A DNA stretch of 36,835 nt from Prochlorococcus sp. AG-335-A05 (GTDB taxonomy: Bacteria > Cyanobacteriota > Cyanobacteriia > PCC-6307 > Cyanobiaceae), in NCBI GenBank assembly GCA_003282425.1, contig QBZF01000006.1, forward strand, positions 1 to 36,835. Direction: 5' to 3'. The translations under genes and the position numbers were made by a program. Numbering within the stretch: the first letter of the stretch is position 1; the number at the start of each line of letters is the position of its first letter. Positions 9,711 to 17,662 of the stretch are shown piece after piece. Under the pieces are notes generated by a model, which did no database searches, was not told where the DNA came from, and saw only the letters and a list, made by a program, of their open reading frames with translations.

Positions 9711-10778
9711 ATGACAACTTCATCAAATAATCAATCTTTAGAAAAAACATCTGATTTGCATGTTGTTGAAACACGTCCATTAATACCTCCAAGCAAACTT
9801 CATAATGATATACCTCTTGATTATACCTCTGCTGATACTGTCTCCAATACTAGAAGATCAATACAAAATATTTTGCATAATAATAATCCTAGGTTATTAG
9901 TCATAGTAGGACCATGTTCAATTCATGATATTAAAGCTGCTAAAGAATATGCAGAATATATTCAAGAATTTAGAAAAATCTATAATGATAAATTGGAAAT
10001 TGTAATGAGAGTATATTTTGAAAAACCAAGAACAACAATAGGATGGAAAGGATTGATAAACGATCCTCATTTGGATGGTTCCTATGATATCAATACAGGC
10101 TTACGTAGAGCTAGAAGTTTACTCTCTTATCTTGCAACTCGCGATATCCCTTCAGCTACAGAGTTGCTAGATCCAATTGTTCCTCAATATATTGCTGATT
10201 TAATTAGTTGGACAGCAATTGGTGCAAGAACTACCGAAAGTCAAACTCATAGAGAAATGGCTTCAGGATTATCCATGCCTATTGGTTTTAAAAATGGTAC
10301 TGATGGTTCTTTTAGTACTGCTATTAATGCGATGCAGTCGGCTTCAAAATCTCATCATTTCTTAGGTATTAATGATCAAGGTTATGCTTCTATTGTAAAT
10401 ACAACCGGCAATCCAGATGGTCATATAGTTTTAAGGGGAGGTTCTAAAGGAGTTAATTTTGAGAATCGACATGTAAAAAGTATTTCTTCCGAATTAAAAG
10501 AAGGTAATCTTCCTTACAAAGTTATGATTGATTGTAGCCATGGAAATTCTAATAAAGATTACAGGAAGCAATCTGATGTTCTTGAAAACGTAGCAAATCA
10601 GATTAAGAATGGTGAAAAAAATATTTTAGGAGTAATGCTTGAAAGTCACCTTAAGGAGGGTAAACAAAAACTTTCAAATATAAAAGATCTTGAATATGGT
10701 AGGAGCATTACTGATGCTTGCATAAATATAGATACAACAAAAAATTTGCTTCAGATTCTGTATGATTCAATTTTGTAA
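9711..10778 (+). CDS. aroF: 3-deoxy-7-phosphoheptulonate (DAHP) synthase, class I
   Basis: This enzyme condenses phosphoenolpyruvate with erythrose 4-phosphate in the first step of the shikimate pathway. Its 355 residues and motifs match the E. coli AroF/G/H type I-alpha enzymes: GPCSIHD, KPRTTIGWKGL, SATELLDPI, ARTTESQTHREMASGL, GGSKGVNF and DCSHGNSNKD. The N-terminal extension carries the feedback-inhibitor site in this class, but which aromatic amino acid inhibits it cannot be read here, so the gene letter is conventional. The start is ATG 9711. It stands alone on its strand, divergent from acnB, and its stop is separated by one base from the stop of the convergent phytol-kinase-like gene. 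Confidence 0.93.
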   Translation: MTTSSNNQSLEKTSDLHVVETRPLIPPSKLHNDIPLDYTSADTVSNTRRSIQNILHNNNPRLLVIVGPCSIHDIKAAKEYAEYIQEFRKIYNDKLEIVMRVYFEKPRTTIGWKGLINDPHLDGSYDINTGLRRARSLLSYLATRDIPSATELLDPIVPQYIADLISWTAIGARTTESQTHREMASGLSMPIGFKNGTDGSFSTAINAMQSASKSHHFLGINDQGYASIVNTTGNPDGHIVLRGGSKGVNFENRHVKSISSELKEGNLPYKVMIDCSHGNSNKDYRKQSDVLENVANQIKNGEKNILGVMLESHLKEGKQKLSNIKDLEYGRSITDACINIDTTKNLLQILYDSIL

Positions 10779-10779
10779 T

Positions 10780-11424
10780 TTATAAACCTGTAATAAAAAA
10801 GTTAAAGCAAAATGCAGCTGAAATTGGAACGATAAAATTATCTATTCCATAAATACTAAATTGTTCAAGCATTGTAGAAATAGAAGCAATAGTAAAGTAA
10901 TTTATATTAAAAGTGTATTTTTGGATATAACTTAAACCAAAAACTACTATCAAGCTTGTAATAAACATAGTGGTTGTTCCAAAAAAGGATTTTCTTTGGT
11001 TTAATAAAATCCAACTTTTGGATTTAAAGTTTTTTCCTATTAATGCTGCAAAGCCATCACCAAATGTCATTATAAAAAAACCAGCAATGAGCGACGTAGG
11101 ATCTTTTTCCCAATAAAGGTAAATTAAAATAAATAAACTTAAACAATAAAATAAAGTTCCATAACTTTTTCTATCTACATCCTCAATAGTTGGAAATAAT
11201 TTATATTGGTAATTTATGAAAGTTAACAACGAAACAAGCCCTGTAAAACAAAGAGCAGAAGTTTGATTTATGTCTAAGAATTTTGCGAGAGGTATTAAAG
11301 GTCCTATTCCAATATGAATAATTTTTCTTAGTACCTCTTTATTATTTGAATTAAATCTTTTATATATTATTGATATACAAAAGATAATAAATATATAAAT
11401 TAAAATAAAAACAAAATTCAACAA
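10780..11424 (-). CDS. Phytol kinase-like / dolichol kinase family membrane protein
   Basis: This is a 214-residue membrane protein with about six to seven hydrophobic segments. It carries the family pattern RKIIHIG (33-39) and FGDGFAALIGK (121-131), followed by RKSFFGTTTMF, as in plant VTE5 and cyanobacterial phytol kinases and in polyprenol kinases. VTE5-type enzymes phosphorylate phytol released from chlorophyll so that it can re-enter tocopherol or chlorophyll synthesis. That role suits a cyanobacterium but is inferred from family resemblance. No early ATG exists, so the start is TTG 11424 (or TTG 11421). It begins 5 bp after the sigma factor stop on the same strand, so a shared transcript is likely. 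A CTP- or polyprenol-specific enzyme is an alternative. Confidence 0.72.
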   Translation of the reverse strand: MLNFVFILIYIFIIFCISIIYKRFNSNNKEVLRKIIHIGIGPLIPLAKFLDINQTSALCFTGLVSLLTFINYQYKLFPTIEDVDRKSYGTLFYCLSLFILIYLYWEKDPTSLIAGFFIMTFGDGFAALIGKNFKSKSWILLNQRKSFFGTTTMFITSLIVVFGLSYIQKYTFNINYFTIASISTMLEQFSIYGIDNFIVPISAAFCFNFFITGL

Positions 11425-11429
11425 CTTAA

Positions 11430-12449
11430 TTAGGCTGCTTTTTGATGAGTAGTCATTACTCTCAATTTTAATATTGCCTTGGCTTCTAGTTGCCTAACTC
11501 TTTCTCTGGATACATTTATTTGTCTTCCTATTTCGGCGAGTGTAAGAGGTTCTTCTCCATCTAAGCCGAATCTAAGTTTCATAATCTTTTGTTCTCTTTC
11601 ATTGAGTTGATTCAGCCAAGTTCCTAAATGTTCTTTTTGGATAGTTCTGTCCATTCCTTCCATAGGCTCTTCTCCATTTGGATCGGGAATAAGTTCACCA
11701 AGAGTACTACGATCTTCTTCGCCTCTTGCATGAGCATCAAGAGATGCGCATGGAGCACTTTGAGAGATTAAGTCTTCTAAATCTTTTTGCTCAATTCCCA
11801 TTGCTGTTGCCATTTCTAATCGGGTTGGTTGCCTTCCAGATTTTTGAGATAATTCTCTGGAAACTCTTCGCATTTTGGAAAGCTTTTCACTGATATGAAT
11901 TGGCAATCTAATTGTTCTAGCACTATTATCAATAGCTCTTGTCATTCCTTGTCTAATCCACCAATAAGCATAAGTAGAAAATTTATATCCCATCGCAGGA
12001 TTAAATTTATCAACCGCTCTTTCTAAGCCTATAGCACCTTCCTGTACCAAGTCTAATAATTCTAACCCTTGATTTTGATACTTCTTGGCAACAGATACTA
12101 CAAGTCTTAAATTGGCTGACATCATTCTATCTCTAGCTCTTTTCCCAATTTTAATTAGGCGAAGATTTTTTGATGATCTTTCTATCTCAGGAATTTCTAG
12201 CATTTTTTTCATGTTTTGAACATGATGCGCCAGTTCTATTTCTTCTGCGGCGGTAAGAAGAGGAACTCTTCCAATGCTGCTTAAGTAATAACCTATTGAA
12301 TCTGAAGCAAGTCTTGCAGATTTTTTTTGGTTTTGTTTAGCAGTTAAGCTCGGTTTTGTTTTGCGAGTCTTGCCCGCAGTGTTTGGTAATCTAGGTTCTT
12401 CAGTTTTCTTTTTTGAAGAACTATTTCCAGATTCCAGAAGGATCCCCAT
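11430..12449 (-). CDS. RNA polymerase sigma factor, group 2 (sigma-70 family)
   Basis: This is a 339-residue sigma factor. Region 1.2 starts at DSIGYYLSSIGRVPLL. Region 2 is full (ANLRLVVSVAKKYQNQG, DLVQEGAIGLERAVDKF, YKFSTYAYWWIRQ), region 3 follows, and region 4 shows LTLAEIGRQINVSRERVRQLE. It has no long acidic region 1.1, which separates it from the primary RpoD and fits the non-essential group 2 factors that cyanobacteria carry in several copies. I place the start at ATG 12449, because AAAGAGG sits 8 bases upstream of it. The frame stays open another 29 codons, but that part is phenylalanine-rich and unlike sigma factors. The phytol-kinase-like gene follows after 5 bp. A group 2 factor suggests a stress or light/dark regulon; which one is not visible. 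Confidence 0.93.
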   Translation of the reverse strand: MGILLESGNSSSKKKTEEPRLPNTAGKTRKTKPSLTAKQNQKKSARLASDSIGYYLSSIGRVPLLTAAEEIELAHHVQNMKKMLEIPEIERSSKNLRLIKIGKRARDRMMSANLRLVVSVAKKYQNQGLELLDLVQEGAIGLERAVDKFNPAMGYKFSTYAYWWIRQGMTRAIDNSARTIRLPIHISEKLSKMRRVSRELSQKSGRQPTRLEMATAMGIEQKDLEDLISQSAPCASLDAHARGEEDRSTLGELIPDPNGEEPMEGMDRTIQKEHLGTWLNQLNEREQKIMKLRFGLDGEEPLTLAEIGRQINVSRERVRQLEAKAILKLRVMTTHQKAA

Positions 12450-12457
12450 CACCCTGG

Positions 12458-12464
12458 CCTCTTT
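12458..12464 (-). promoter_or_regulatory. Ribosome binding site fixing the sigma factor start
   Basis: On the minus strand AAAGAGG lies at 12464-12458, eight bases before ATG 12449. It is one of the few clear Shine-Dalgarno sequences in the window and decides the start against the longer open frame reaching 12536. Confidence 0.6.
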
Positions 12465-12540
12465 AAGTGGATTTTTTAGAAAGTTAGCACTGAAATCAAG
12501 AAAAAAAATACTTTTGCGTTGAAACTTTAAAGACAAAAAA

Positions 12541-12556
12541 ATTGATTTGTATCAAT
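12541..12556. promoter_or_regulatory. Short palindrome upstream of the sigma factor gene
   Basis: ATTGAT-TTGT-ATCAAT is a perfect 6-bp inverted repeat with a 4-bp spacer. It lies about 92 bp upstream of the sigma factor ATG in a 206-bp intergenic stretch. It could be an operator for a dimeric regulator, but such AT-only-style repeats occur by chance at this base composition and no regulator is implied. Confidence 0.2.
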
Positions 12557-12655
12557 ATTGCTTTAAAGTAGTTGATATGACTGGATTTTTTATAAATATA
12601 AAATTTTTATCAATATTAAGAAGTTTTTTAAAATGTTATAAAAAAATTTATTTTT

Positions 12656-14734
12656 TTAATCTTTTATCAGATCAATTTGAGAACGATTTGAGTTCGAATA
12701 CCCACTTTTTTTTTCGTATATTCCATCTTTATTCATGATCCAGGAGTAATAATTATCATTAATATAAGTTTGTAAAAGATCATATAGTTGAGATTTTAAT
12801 TTTAAGTCTTCTATAGGTGTAACAGCTTCTATCCTTCTGTCTAAATTTCTTTTCATCCAGTCTGCGCTGCCTATAAAAACTTCTGGATTATTGTTATTGT
12901 AAAACCAAAAAATTCTAGAATGTTCAAGAAAATGCCCAATAATACTTGTAACATTAATATTTTCACTTAAATTCTCTCTTTGAGGATACAAACAACATAT
13001 TCCTCTGATTATAAGATGAATCTTAACTCCTTTTTGAGAAGCTAAATAAAGTAATTGAATAATTTCTGGATCTACTAATGAATTCATTTTTGCAATAATT
13101 TCCCCTTTCTCGCCCTTTTCGATATTTTTAATTTCTCTATTTATTAAAAAGATGAATTTTTTTCTTAATGATGTTGGAGATACTAATAATTTCTGATAAG
13201 TCTTTTGTTTTGAGAATCCTGATAAGTAATTAAAGAGTTCAATTAAATCTGAGGAGATATCAGGATCTGTTGAAAGCAATCCTATGTCTGTGTAATAGCG
13301 AGAAGTGTTTGAATTGTAATTTCCAGTTCCAATATGAAAATAATTCCTTAATCTTCCTTTTTCTTTTCTAACTACTAAAGCAATCTTTGTATGTGTTTTA
13401 AAGCCTAGTATTCCATAAACAACATGAATTCCAGCTTGCTCAAGCTGTTTTGCCCACTGGATATTGTTATCTTCATCAAATCTTGCTTTGAGCTCAACAA
13501 GAGTCATTACCTCTTTCCCATTCTCAGCTGCTCTCATTAAAGCTTCAATAATTGGAGAATCTTTTGAAACTCTATAAAGAGTAATTTTAATAGCTAATAC
13601 AAGTTTGTCGTCAGCAGCTTTATTGATGAATTCTTCTACAGAGGTTTTGAATAAGTCGTATGGATGATGTAGAAGTATACTCTGTTTTCTAAGAATGCTG
13701 AAAATAGAGTTAAAATTTTTATCCTGAGAAGAATTTAACGATTTTAATAATGGATGTGTATCTCCAATTAATAAATTTTCTTTTAAGTCCTCTCGATTAA
13801 TTTTTGTAAGATAATTTAAATCGTCAAGTCCTAATAAGCTTTTGCAAAAGTAAATATATTCTTCAGGTATTGCAATACTTTCAATGAGTAACTTTAAAAT
13901 ATTTTGTGGAATGTTTTCTTTTACTTCTAATCTAACTACATCTCCCCCTAATCTTCTTTTTTGCAAGCTTTGCTCTACGGCAAGAAGTAAGTCATCAGCT
14001 TCAAGTTCTTTTAATTCTAAATCTGCGTCTCTTGTTACTCTGAAAAAAGAATAACTTAAGCACTCCATTCCATTAAATAAGGCATTGATATTGTTTCCAA
14101 TTAAGTCTTCAACAGTTATAAAAAAACGCTCTCTTTCATCTTCAGTTTCAATAATTTCATTGGGAATTAGTATAAATCTGCCAATATTTTTTGTTGGGAT
14201 TTTAATTCTTACAAATTGATTTTTTGATTCTTCTCCATCATTAATTAGAGCAGCTAAATTAAGACTTAAATTACTTATAAAAGGGAATGGGTGCGCAGGA
14301 TCAACTAATAATGGTGTTAATAAAGGAAAAATTGAAGTTAGGAAATAGCTATTACACCAATTTTTTTGATTTTCATTGAGTTCACTATACTTCTTTATGA
14401 AAACCCCTTTATTGTTTAGCTCATCATTTAATTCATTATTAAAATAATTTTCTTGAAGGGTTGTGAGTTTTTTTACTTCTTTATTAATTTTTTTTAATTG
14501 TTCTTTAGGAGTTTGACCATCAATACTTTTTTTTCTAATTCCGGCTTCAACTTGAGTCTTTAATGATGCAACTCTAACCATAAAAAATTCATCAAGATTA
14601 TTACTGAAAATTGAAAAAAATTTAATTTTATCTAGTACTTTATAGTCTTTCTCCATGCCGGTAAGAAGCACTCTTTTATTAAAGTCGATCCAACTTAATT
14701 CTCTGTTAATAAAATTGTTAGTTTCGTATTTCAT
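12656..14734 (-). CDS. ppk: Polyphosphate kinase (PPK1)
   Basis: PPK1 reversibly polymerises the terminal phosphate of ATP into inorganic polyphosphate. The chosen start gives 692 residues, the usual PPK1 length. The N-terminus has FINRELSWIDFNKRVL, followed by FMVRVASLKTQVEAG and HHPYDLF. The catalytic phospholipase-D-like halves show LYRVSKDSPI, VELKARFDEDNNI, the autophosphorylated His in HIGTGNYN (about H467) and the second His in EHSRIFWF (about H605). The frame opens at TTG 14788, but ATG 14734 starts directly before the conserved region and leaves 7 bp to the preceding MFS gene, so it is preferred. Co-transcription with that transporter is likely. The sigma factor follows after 206 bp. 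Confidence 0.96.
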   Translation of the reverse strand: MKYETNNFINRELSWIDFNKRVLLTGMEKDYKVLDKIKFFSIFSNNLDEFFMVRVASLKTQVEAGIRKKSIDGQTPKEQLKKINKEVKKLTTLQENYFNNELNDELNNKGVFIKKYSELNENQKNWCNSYFLTSIFPLLTPLLVDPAHPFPFISNLSLNLAALINDGEESKNQFVRIKIPTKNIGRFILIPNEIIETEDERERFFITVEDLIGNNINALFNGMECLSYSFFRVTRDADLELKELEADDLLLAVEQSLQKRRLGGDVVRLEVKENIPQNILKLLIESIAIPEEYIYFCKSLLGLDDLNYLTKINREDLKENLLIGDTHPLLKSLNSSQDKNFNSIFSILRKQSILLHHPYDLFKTSVEEFINKAADDKLVLAIKITLYRVSKDSPIIEALMRAAENGKEVMTLVELKARFDEDNNIQWAKQLEQAGIHVVYGILGFKTHTKIALVVRKEKGRLRNYFHIGTGNYNSNTSRYYTDIGLLSTDPDISSDLIELFNYLSGFSKQKTYQKLLVSPTSLRKKFIFLINREIKNIEKGEKGEIIAKMNSLVDPEIIQLLYLASQKGVKIHLIIRGICCLYPQRENLSENINVTSIIGHFLEHSRIFWFYNNNNPEVFIGSADWMKRNLDRRIEAVTPIEDLKLKSQLYDLLQTYINDNYYSWIMNKDGIYEKKSGYSNSNRSQIDLIKD

Positions 14735-14741
14735 TAAGGGA

Positions 14742-16016
14742 TTATATTTTTTTACTATAAGAAATATTTTTATTTTTTCCTTCAGCAATAAGGTAAATCA
14801 TAAAAAGTAAAATAATTGATCCTGCAATAAATGGTGCTTTGGGCCCAAAATCATCATAAACTCTTCCAGCCATTCCGATACCAAAAACCCCGCCAAGACT
14901 TTGAAGACCTTGTAAATTACTTAATATAGACCCTTGGTTATCACCATCTAATTTCTTTGATATTAATGCCCTTAATGTAGGTGTAATTAAACCCGCACCC
15001 ACAGCTAAGAATGAAACTGCAGAATAAATATTTACAGTTGCATTTTCTTGAGGGGTAGTTATCAAAAGAAAACATGCTAAAAGAATAAAACCTGAACCAA
15101 TTAAAGTAAGTTTCATTTCTCCAAATTTTTTTACTAGAGGACCAATCAGTCCTCCTTGTACAACAATTGCTATTACCCCTACAGCTACAAGAGTTCCACT
15201 AGATGCTTTAGTTGTCCAATTCAGAGACTCTTGAAGGAAAAAAATTAAAATATTTGTTAGTCCAGTAAAAGCTATGAAATATATAAAAAAAGCTAAAGAT
15301 AATTTTCTAATTTTTTCTTCTTTAAATACTTTAAATAATTGTTTGAGAGGATTTTTTAAAATTTGGGTTGATTTATTTAATCCGTTTTGAGGTTTGGTTT
15401 CTGGTAAATAAAAGAATACTAGTATGAAGTTAATAATTGGAATTATTGAAGCTATTATTACTGGAATAATGAAATTATTATTTGTATTTTTAGCAAAAAT
15501 AACAACAAATATATTACCCAAGAAGAAACTTAATCCAAATGCAACTCCAATAAGTCCAAATGTTTTTGCTCTTTTTTCAGGACTAGAAATATCTGCAAGA
15601 ATAGTAGTCGCAGTCGCTGCAGTTCCACCACTTAGACCGTCAATAAGTCTTGCTACAAATAATAAAAATAAAGGGATAGTCGCTAGTGAAGTTGACCAAT
15701 CAAATAAAACTGTAAATGATAATATTGATATTCCGATGATTGAGCCAGTTATACAAAACAAAGTTACAGGTCTTCTTCCATATCTATCACTCATTAGCCC
15801 AATAAAAGGCGAAGCTGTAAATTGTGCTAATTGATAAGTACAAGAGAGTAAACCATAAGTACTAGCTTTTGAGTCAAATAGTAAAACAAAAGAGGGTAAA
15901 ATTGGTAACAGAATACTTTCGCTTAATCGATCATTTAAGAGAGTTACAAAAGCACTTAATAAAGTAAATTTTCTACTTGGCTTGAATAAACTTTCTTTCA
16001 CGATATTTATCTTCAA
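14742..16016 (-). CDS. Major facilitator superfamily transporter
   Basis: This is a 424-residue membrane protein with about 12 hydrophobic segments. The MFS signature GLMSDRYGRRP lies in the loop after the second segment and a looser copy follows in the second half. The early helices (NDRLSESILLPILPSF, then SPFIGLM) resemble the TetA/drug-proton antiporter branch, so export of a small molecule is more likely than sugar uptake. The substrate is unknown. No ATG occurs near the N-terminus: candidates are TTG 16016 (used here) and GTG 16001. It precedes ppk by 7 bp on the same strand and is divergent from cobA across 30 bp. The linkage to ppk does not by itself indicate phosphate transport. Confidence 0.82.
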   Translation of the reverse strand: MKINIVKESLFKPSRKFTLLSAFVTLLNDRLSESILLPILPSFVLLFDSKASTYGLLSCTYQLAQFTASPFIGLMSDRYGRRPVTLFCITGSIIGISILSFTVLFDWSTSLATIPLFLLFVARLIDGLSGGTAATATTILADISSPEKRAKTFGLIGVAFGLSFFLGNIFVVIFAKNTNNNFIIPVIIASIIPIINFILVFFYLPETKPQNGLNKSTQILKNPLKQLFKVFKEEKIRKLSLAFFIYFIAFTGLTNILIFFLQESLNWTTKASSGTLVAVGVIAIVVQGGLIGPLVKKFGEMKLTLIGSGFILLACFLLITTPQENATVNIYSAVSFLAVGAGLITPTLRALISKKLDGDNQGSILSNLQGLQSLGGVFGIGMAGRVYDDFGPKAPFIAGSIILLFMIYLIAEGKNKNISYSKKI

Positions 16017-16046
16017 TACAATTTTCTTTTACTACCATACCTGTTA

Positions 16047-16832
16047 ATGGAGACTAACGTGCCCGGTATAGTTTATTTAGTTGGAGCAGGTCCTGGTGAC
16101 CCTGAGCTGCTAACTTTAAAAGCCTTACGACTTATTAAAAGTTGTGATGCTGTAGTTCATGATGCTTTAGTTTCTGCCGAAATCATAAAGGAAATTAACA
16201 AGAAAACAGAAATATTTAATGTAGGTAAAAGGGCTGGGTTTTGTTCCGTTCCTCAGGCTGATACTAATTCACTTATTGTAAAATTAGCAAACGAAGGGAA
16301 GAATGTTGTAAGGCTTAAAGGAGGTGATCCTTTTGTTTTCTCACGAGGTGGTGAAGAAGTATCTTTTTTAGAAAAAAATGGGATTTCAGTAGAAATTGTG
16401 CCAGGGATAACTTCTGGAATAGCTGCCCCTTCAAATTTTGGGATCCCATTAACTCATCGAGAAGCAGGAAGCTCTATAACTTTTGTCACTGGACATGAAG
16501 ATATTAATAAAGACAAAAAGACTGTTAATTGGAGATTGTTAGCGAAATCATCTGACGGTTTAGTAATTTATATGGGTATGAGAAATATAAAATTTATTGT
16601 TAAAGAATTACTTTTAGGAGGTTTGGATGAGAATACTAAATGTGCTGTTATTCAAGAAGCAACTTTGCATAATCAAAAATGTTTAATTTCAGAATTAAAG
16701 AATTTAGTAAAGACAATCACTAATAAAGGTTTCACATCACCATCAATTATCGTTATTGGAAGTATTGTTGGTTTTAAAGTTAATAACTTTATAAATAACC
16801 TGTCTGATGCTTTTTTACCAGAAAAGAAATAA
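16047..16832 (+). CDS. cobA: Uroporphyrinogen-III C-methyltransferase
   Basis: CobA (SUMT) uses S-adenosylmethionine to methylate uroporphyrinogen III at C-2 and C-7, giving precorrin-2. This is the branch point towards sirohaem and cobalamin. Its 261 residues make a single methyltransferase domain with no fused CysG dehydrogenase part. Motifs are VYLVGAGPGDPELLTLKA (from residue 9), VVRLKGGDPFVFSRGGEE (about 87-104), GITSGIAAP (120-128) and PLTHR. ATG 16047 is adjacent to the divergent MFS start. The stop is 2 bp from the stop of the convergent pabC. No other cob or sirohaem gene is in the window. Confidence 0.95.
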   Translation: METNVPGIVYLVGAGPGDPELLTLKALRLIKSCDAVVHDALVSAEIIKEINKKTEIFNVGKRAGFCSVPQADTNSLIVKLANEGKNVVRLKGGDPFVFSRGGEEVSFLEKNGISVEIVPGITSGIAAPSNFGIPLTHREAGSSITFVTGHEDINKDKKTVNWRLLAKSSDGLVIYMGMRNIKFIVKELLLGGLDENTKCAVIQEATLHNQKCLISELKNLVKTITNKGFTSPSIIVIGSIVGFKVNNFINNLSDAFLPEKK

Positions 16833-16834
16833 TC

Positions 16835-17662
16835 TTATTTATACAACAATTCCCAGAAATACTTTGGATCAAAAGTTGTTATAAAGTCTATATCATTAAC
16901 TCTATTAATTTGCCTACAAGATAAACTATTAATTGCGATTAAAACATCATCATTATAAAATTTAGGTAAGATTAATTCTTCCTCTATTATTTGTAATTTT
17001 ATAGCTTTCTTAACCATAATTCCCTGAAGACATCCACTTTCTTTTCTTGGTGTTAACCATTTATTGTTTCTTTTCAGTAATATATTAAAAGTACTGCCAC
17101 AACACAATTCATTAGCTGTATTTAACATTAAACAATCATCAAACAATCTATTATTAGCTTCTATTAGTACCTGTATTGATTGATTATATGAAAAAGTTTT
17201 ACATTGATTAATTAAACTATATTGATTTCTTTTTTCTGTTTGACTAATAAATGTACTTATTGGAGAAAAATTAGGTTTTATAAAATAAAATTCAATCCAT
17301 AAATTACTTTGATAATACTCCTTTTGATCTTTATTAATTCTAATTGATCTGTCCTTATTCAAACCTCTGCTGAAATTAATTCTAATTGAGCCATATTGAT
17401 CGTTTTTAAGAGATAATTTTGTAATACCTAGATTAATAATTTCTTTTAAATGTGATTTATTAATATTCAAACTCATGTTTAACACCGTACTGCTATTCTC
17501 TAGTCTTTGAAGATGTTCGTCTATCAAAACAGCATTATTATTTTTTATTAAAATAGTTTCGAATATCCCATCTCCAAACTTTAGACCTCTATCATTTGCT
17601 GATATAGAAATATTTTCAATATCTAGCCATTTATCTTTATGCCAACCTATGCTCAGTTTCAT
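16835..17662 (-). CDS. pabC: Aminodeoxychorismate lyase / class IV aminotransferase
   Basis: PabC removes pyruvate from 4-amino-4-deoxychorismate to give p-aminobenzoate for folate. It is a fold-type IV PLP protein of 275 residues from ATG 17662: NDRGLKFGDGIFETI (23-37), the PLP lysine in CKTFSYNQ (about K155), and a cofactor loop ELCCGSTFN resembling the ECCAAN segment of E. coli PabC. TPRKESGCLQGIMVKK follows. The ATG overlaps the pabB stop as ATGA, so the two are translationally coupled, which strongly supports this function over a branched-chain or D-amino-acid aminotransferase. The frame is open 11 codons further upstream, inside pabB. It converges with cobA, leaving 2 bp. Confidence 0.86.
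   Translation of the reverse strand: MKLSIGWHKDKWLDIENISISANDRGLKFGDGIFETILIKNNNAVLIDEHLQRLENSSTVLNMSLNINKSHLKEIINLGITKLSLKNDQYGSIRINFSRGLNKDRSIRINKDQKEYYQSNLWIEFYFIKPNFSPISTFISQTEKRNQYSLINQCKTFSYNQSIQVLIEANNRLFDDCLMLNTANELCCGSTFNILLKRNNKWLTPRKESGCLQGIMVKKAIKLQIIEEELILPKFYNDDVLIAINSLSCRQINRVNDIDFITTFDPKYFWELLYK

Noticed and set aside
12547-12738. 63-codon open frame on the plus strand between the sigma factor and ppk
   Set aside because: It is Phe/Ile/Leu-rich as expected of random AT-rich DNA, has no ribosome binding site and runs into the ppk 3' end.
12656-14734. A phosphate-starvation (Pho box) control site for ppk
   Set aside because: I looked upstream of the MFS-ppk pair, but the 30-bp divergent gap shows no direct-repeat Pho box.
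15424-15834. 136-codon hydrophobic open frame antisense to the MFS gene
   Set aside because: Hydrophobic antisense frames are expected opposite membrane-protein genes; no start signal or family motif.
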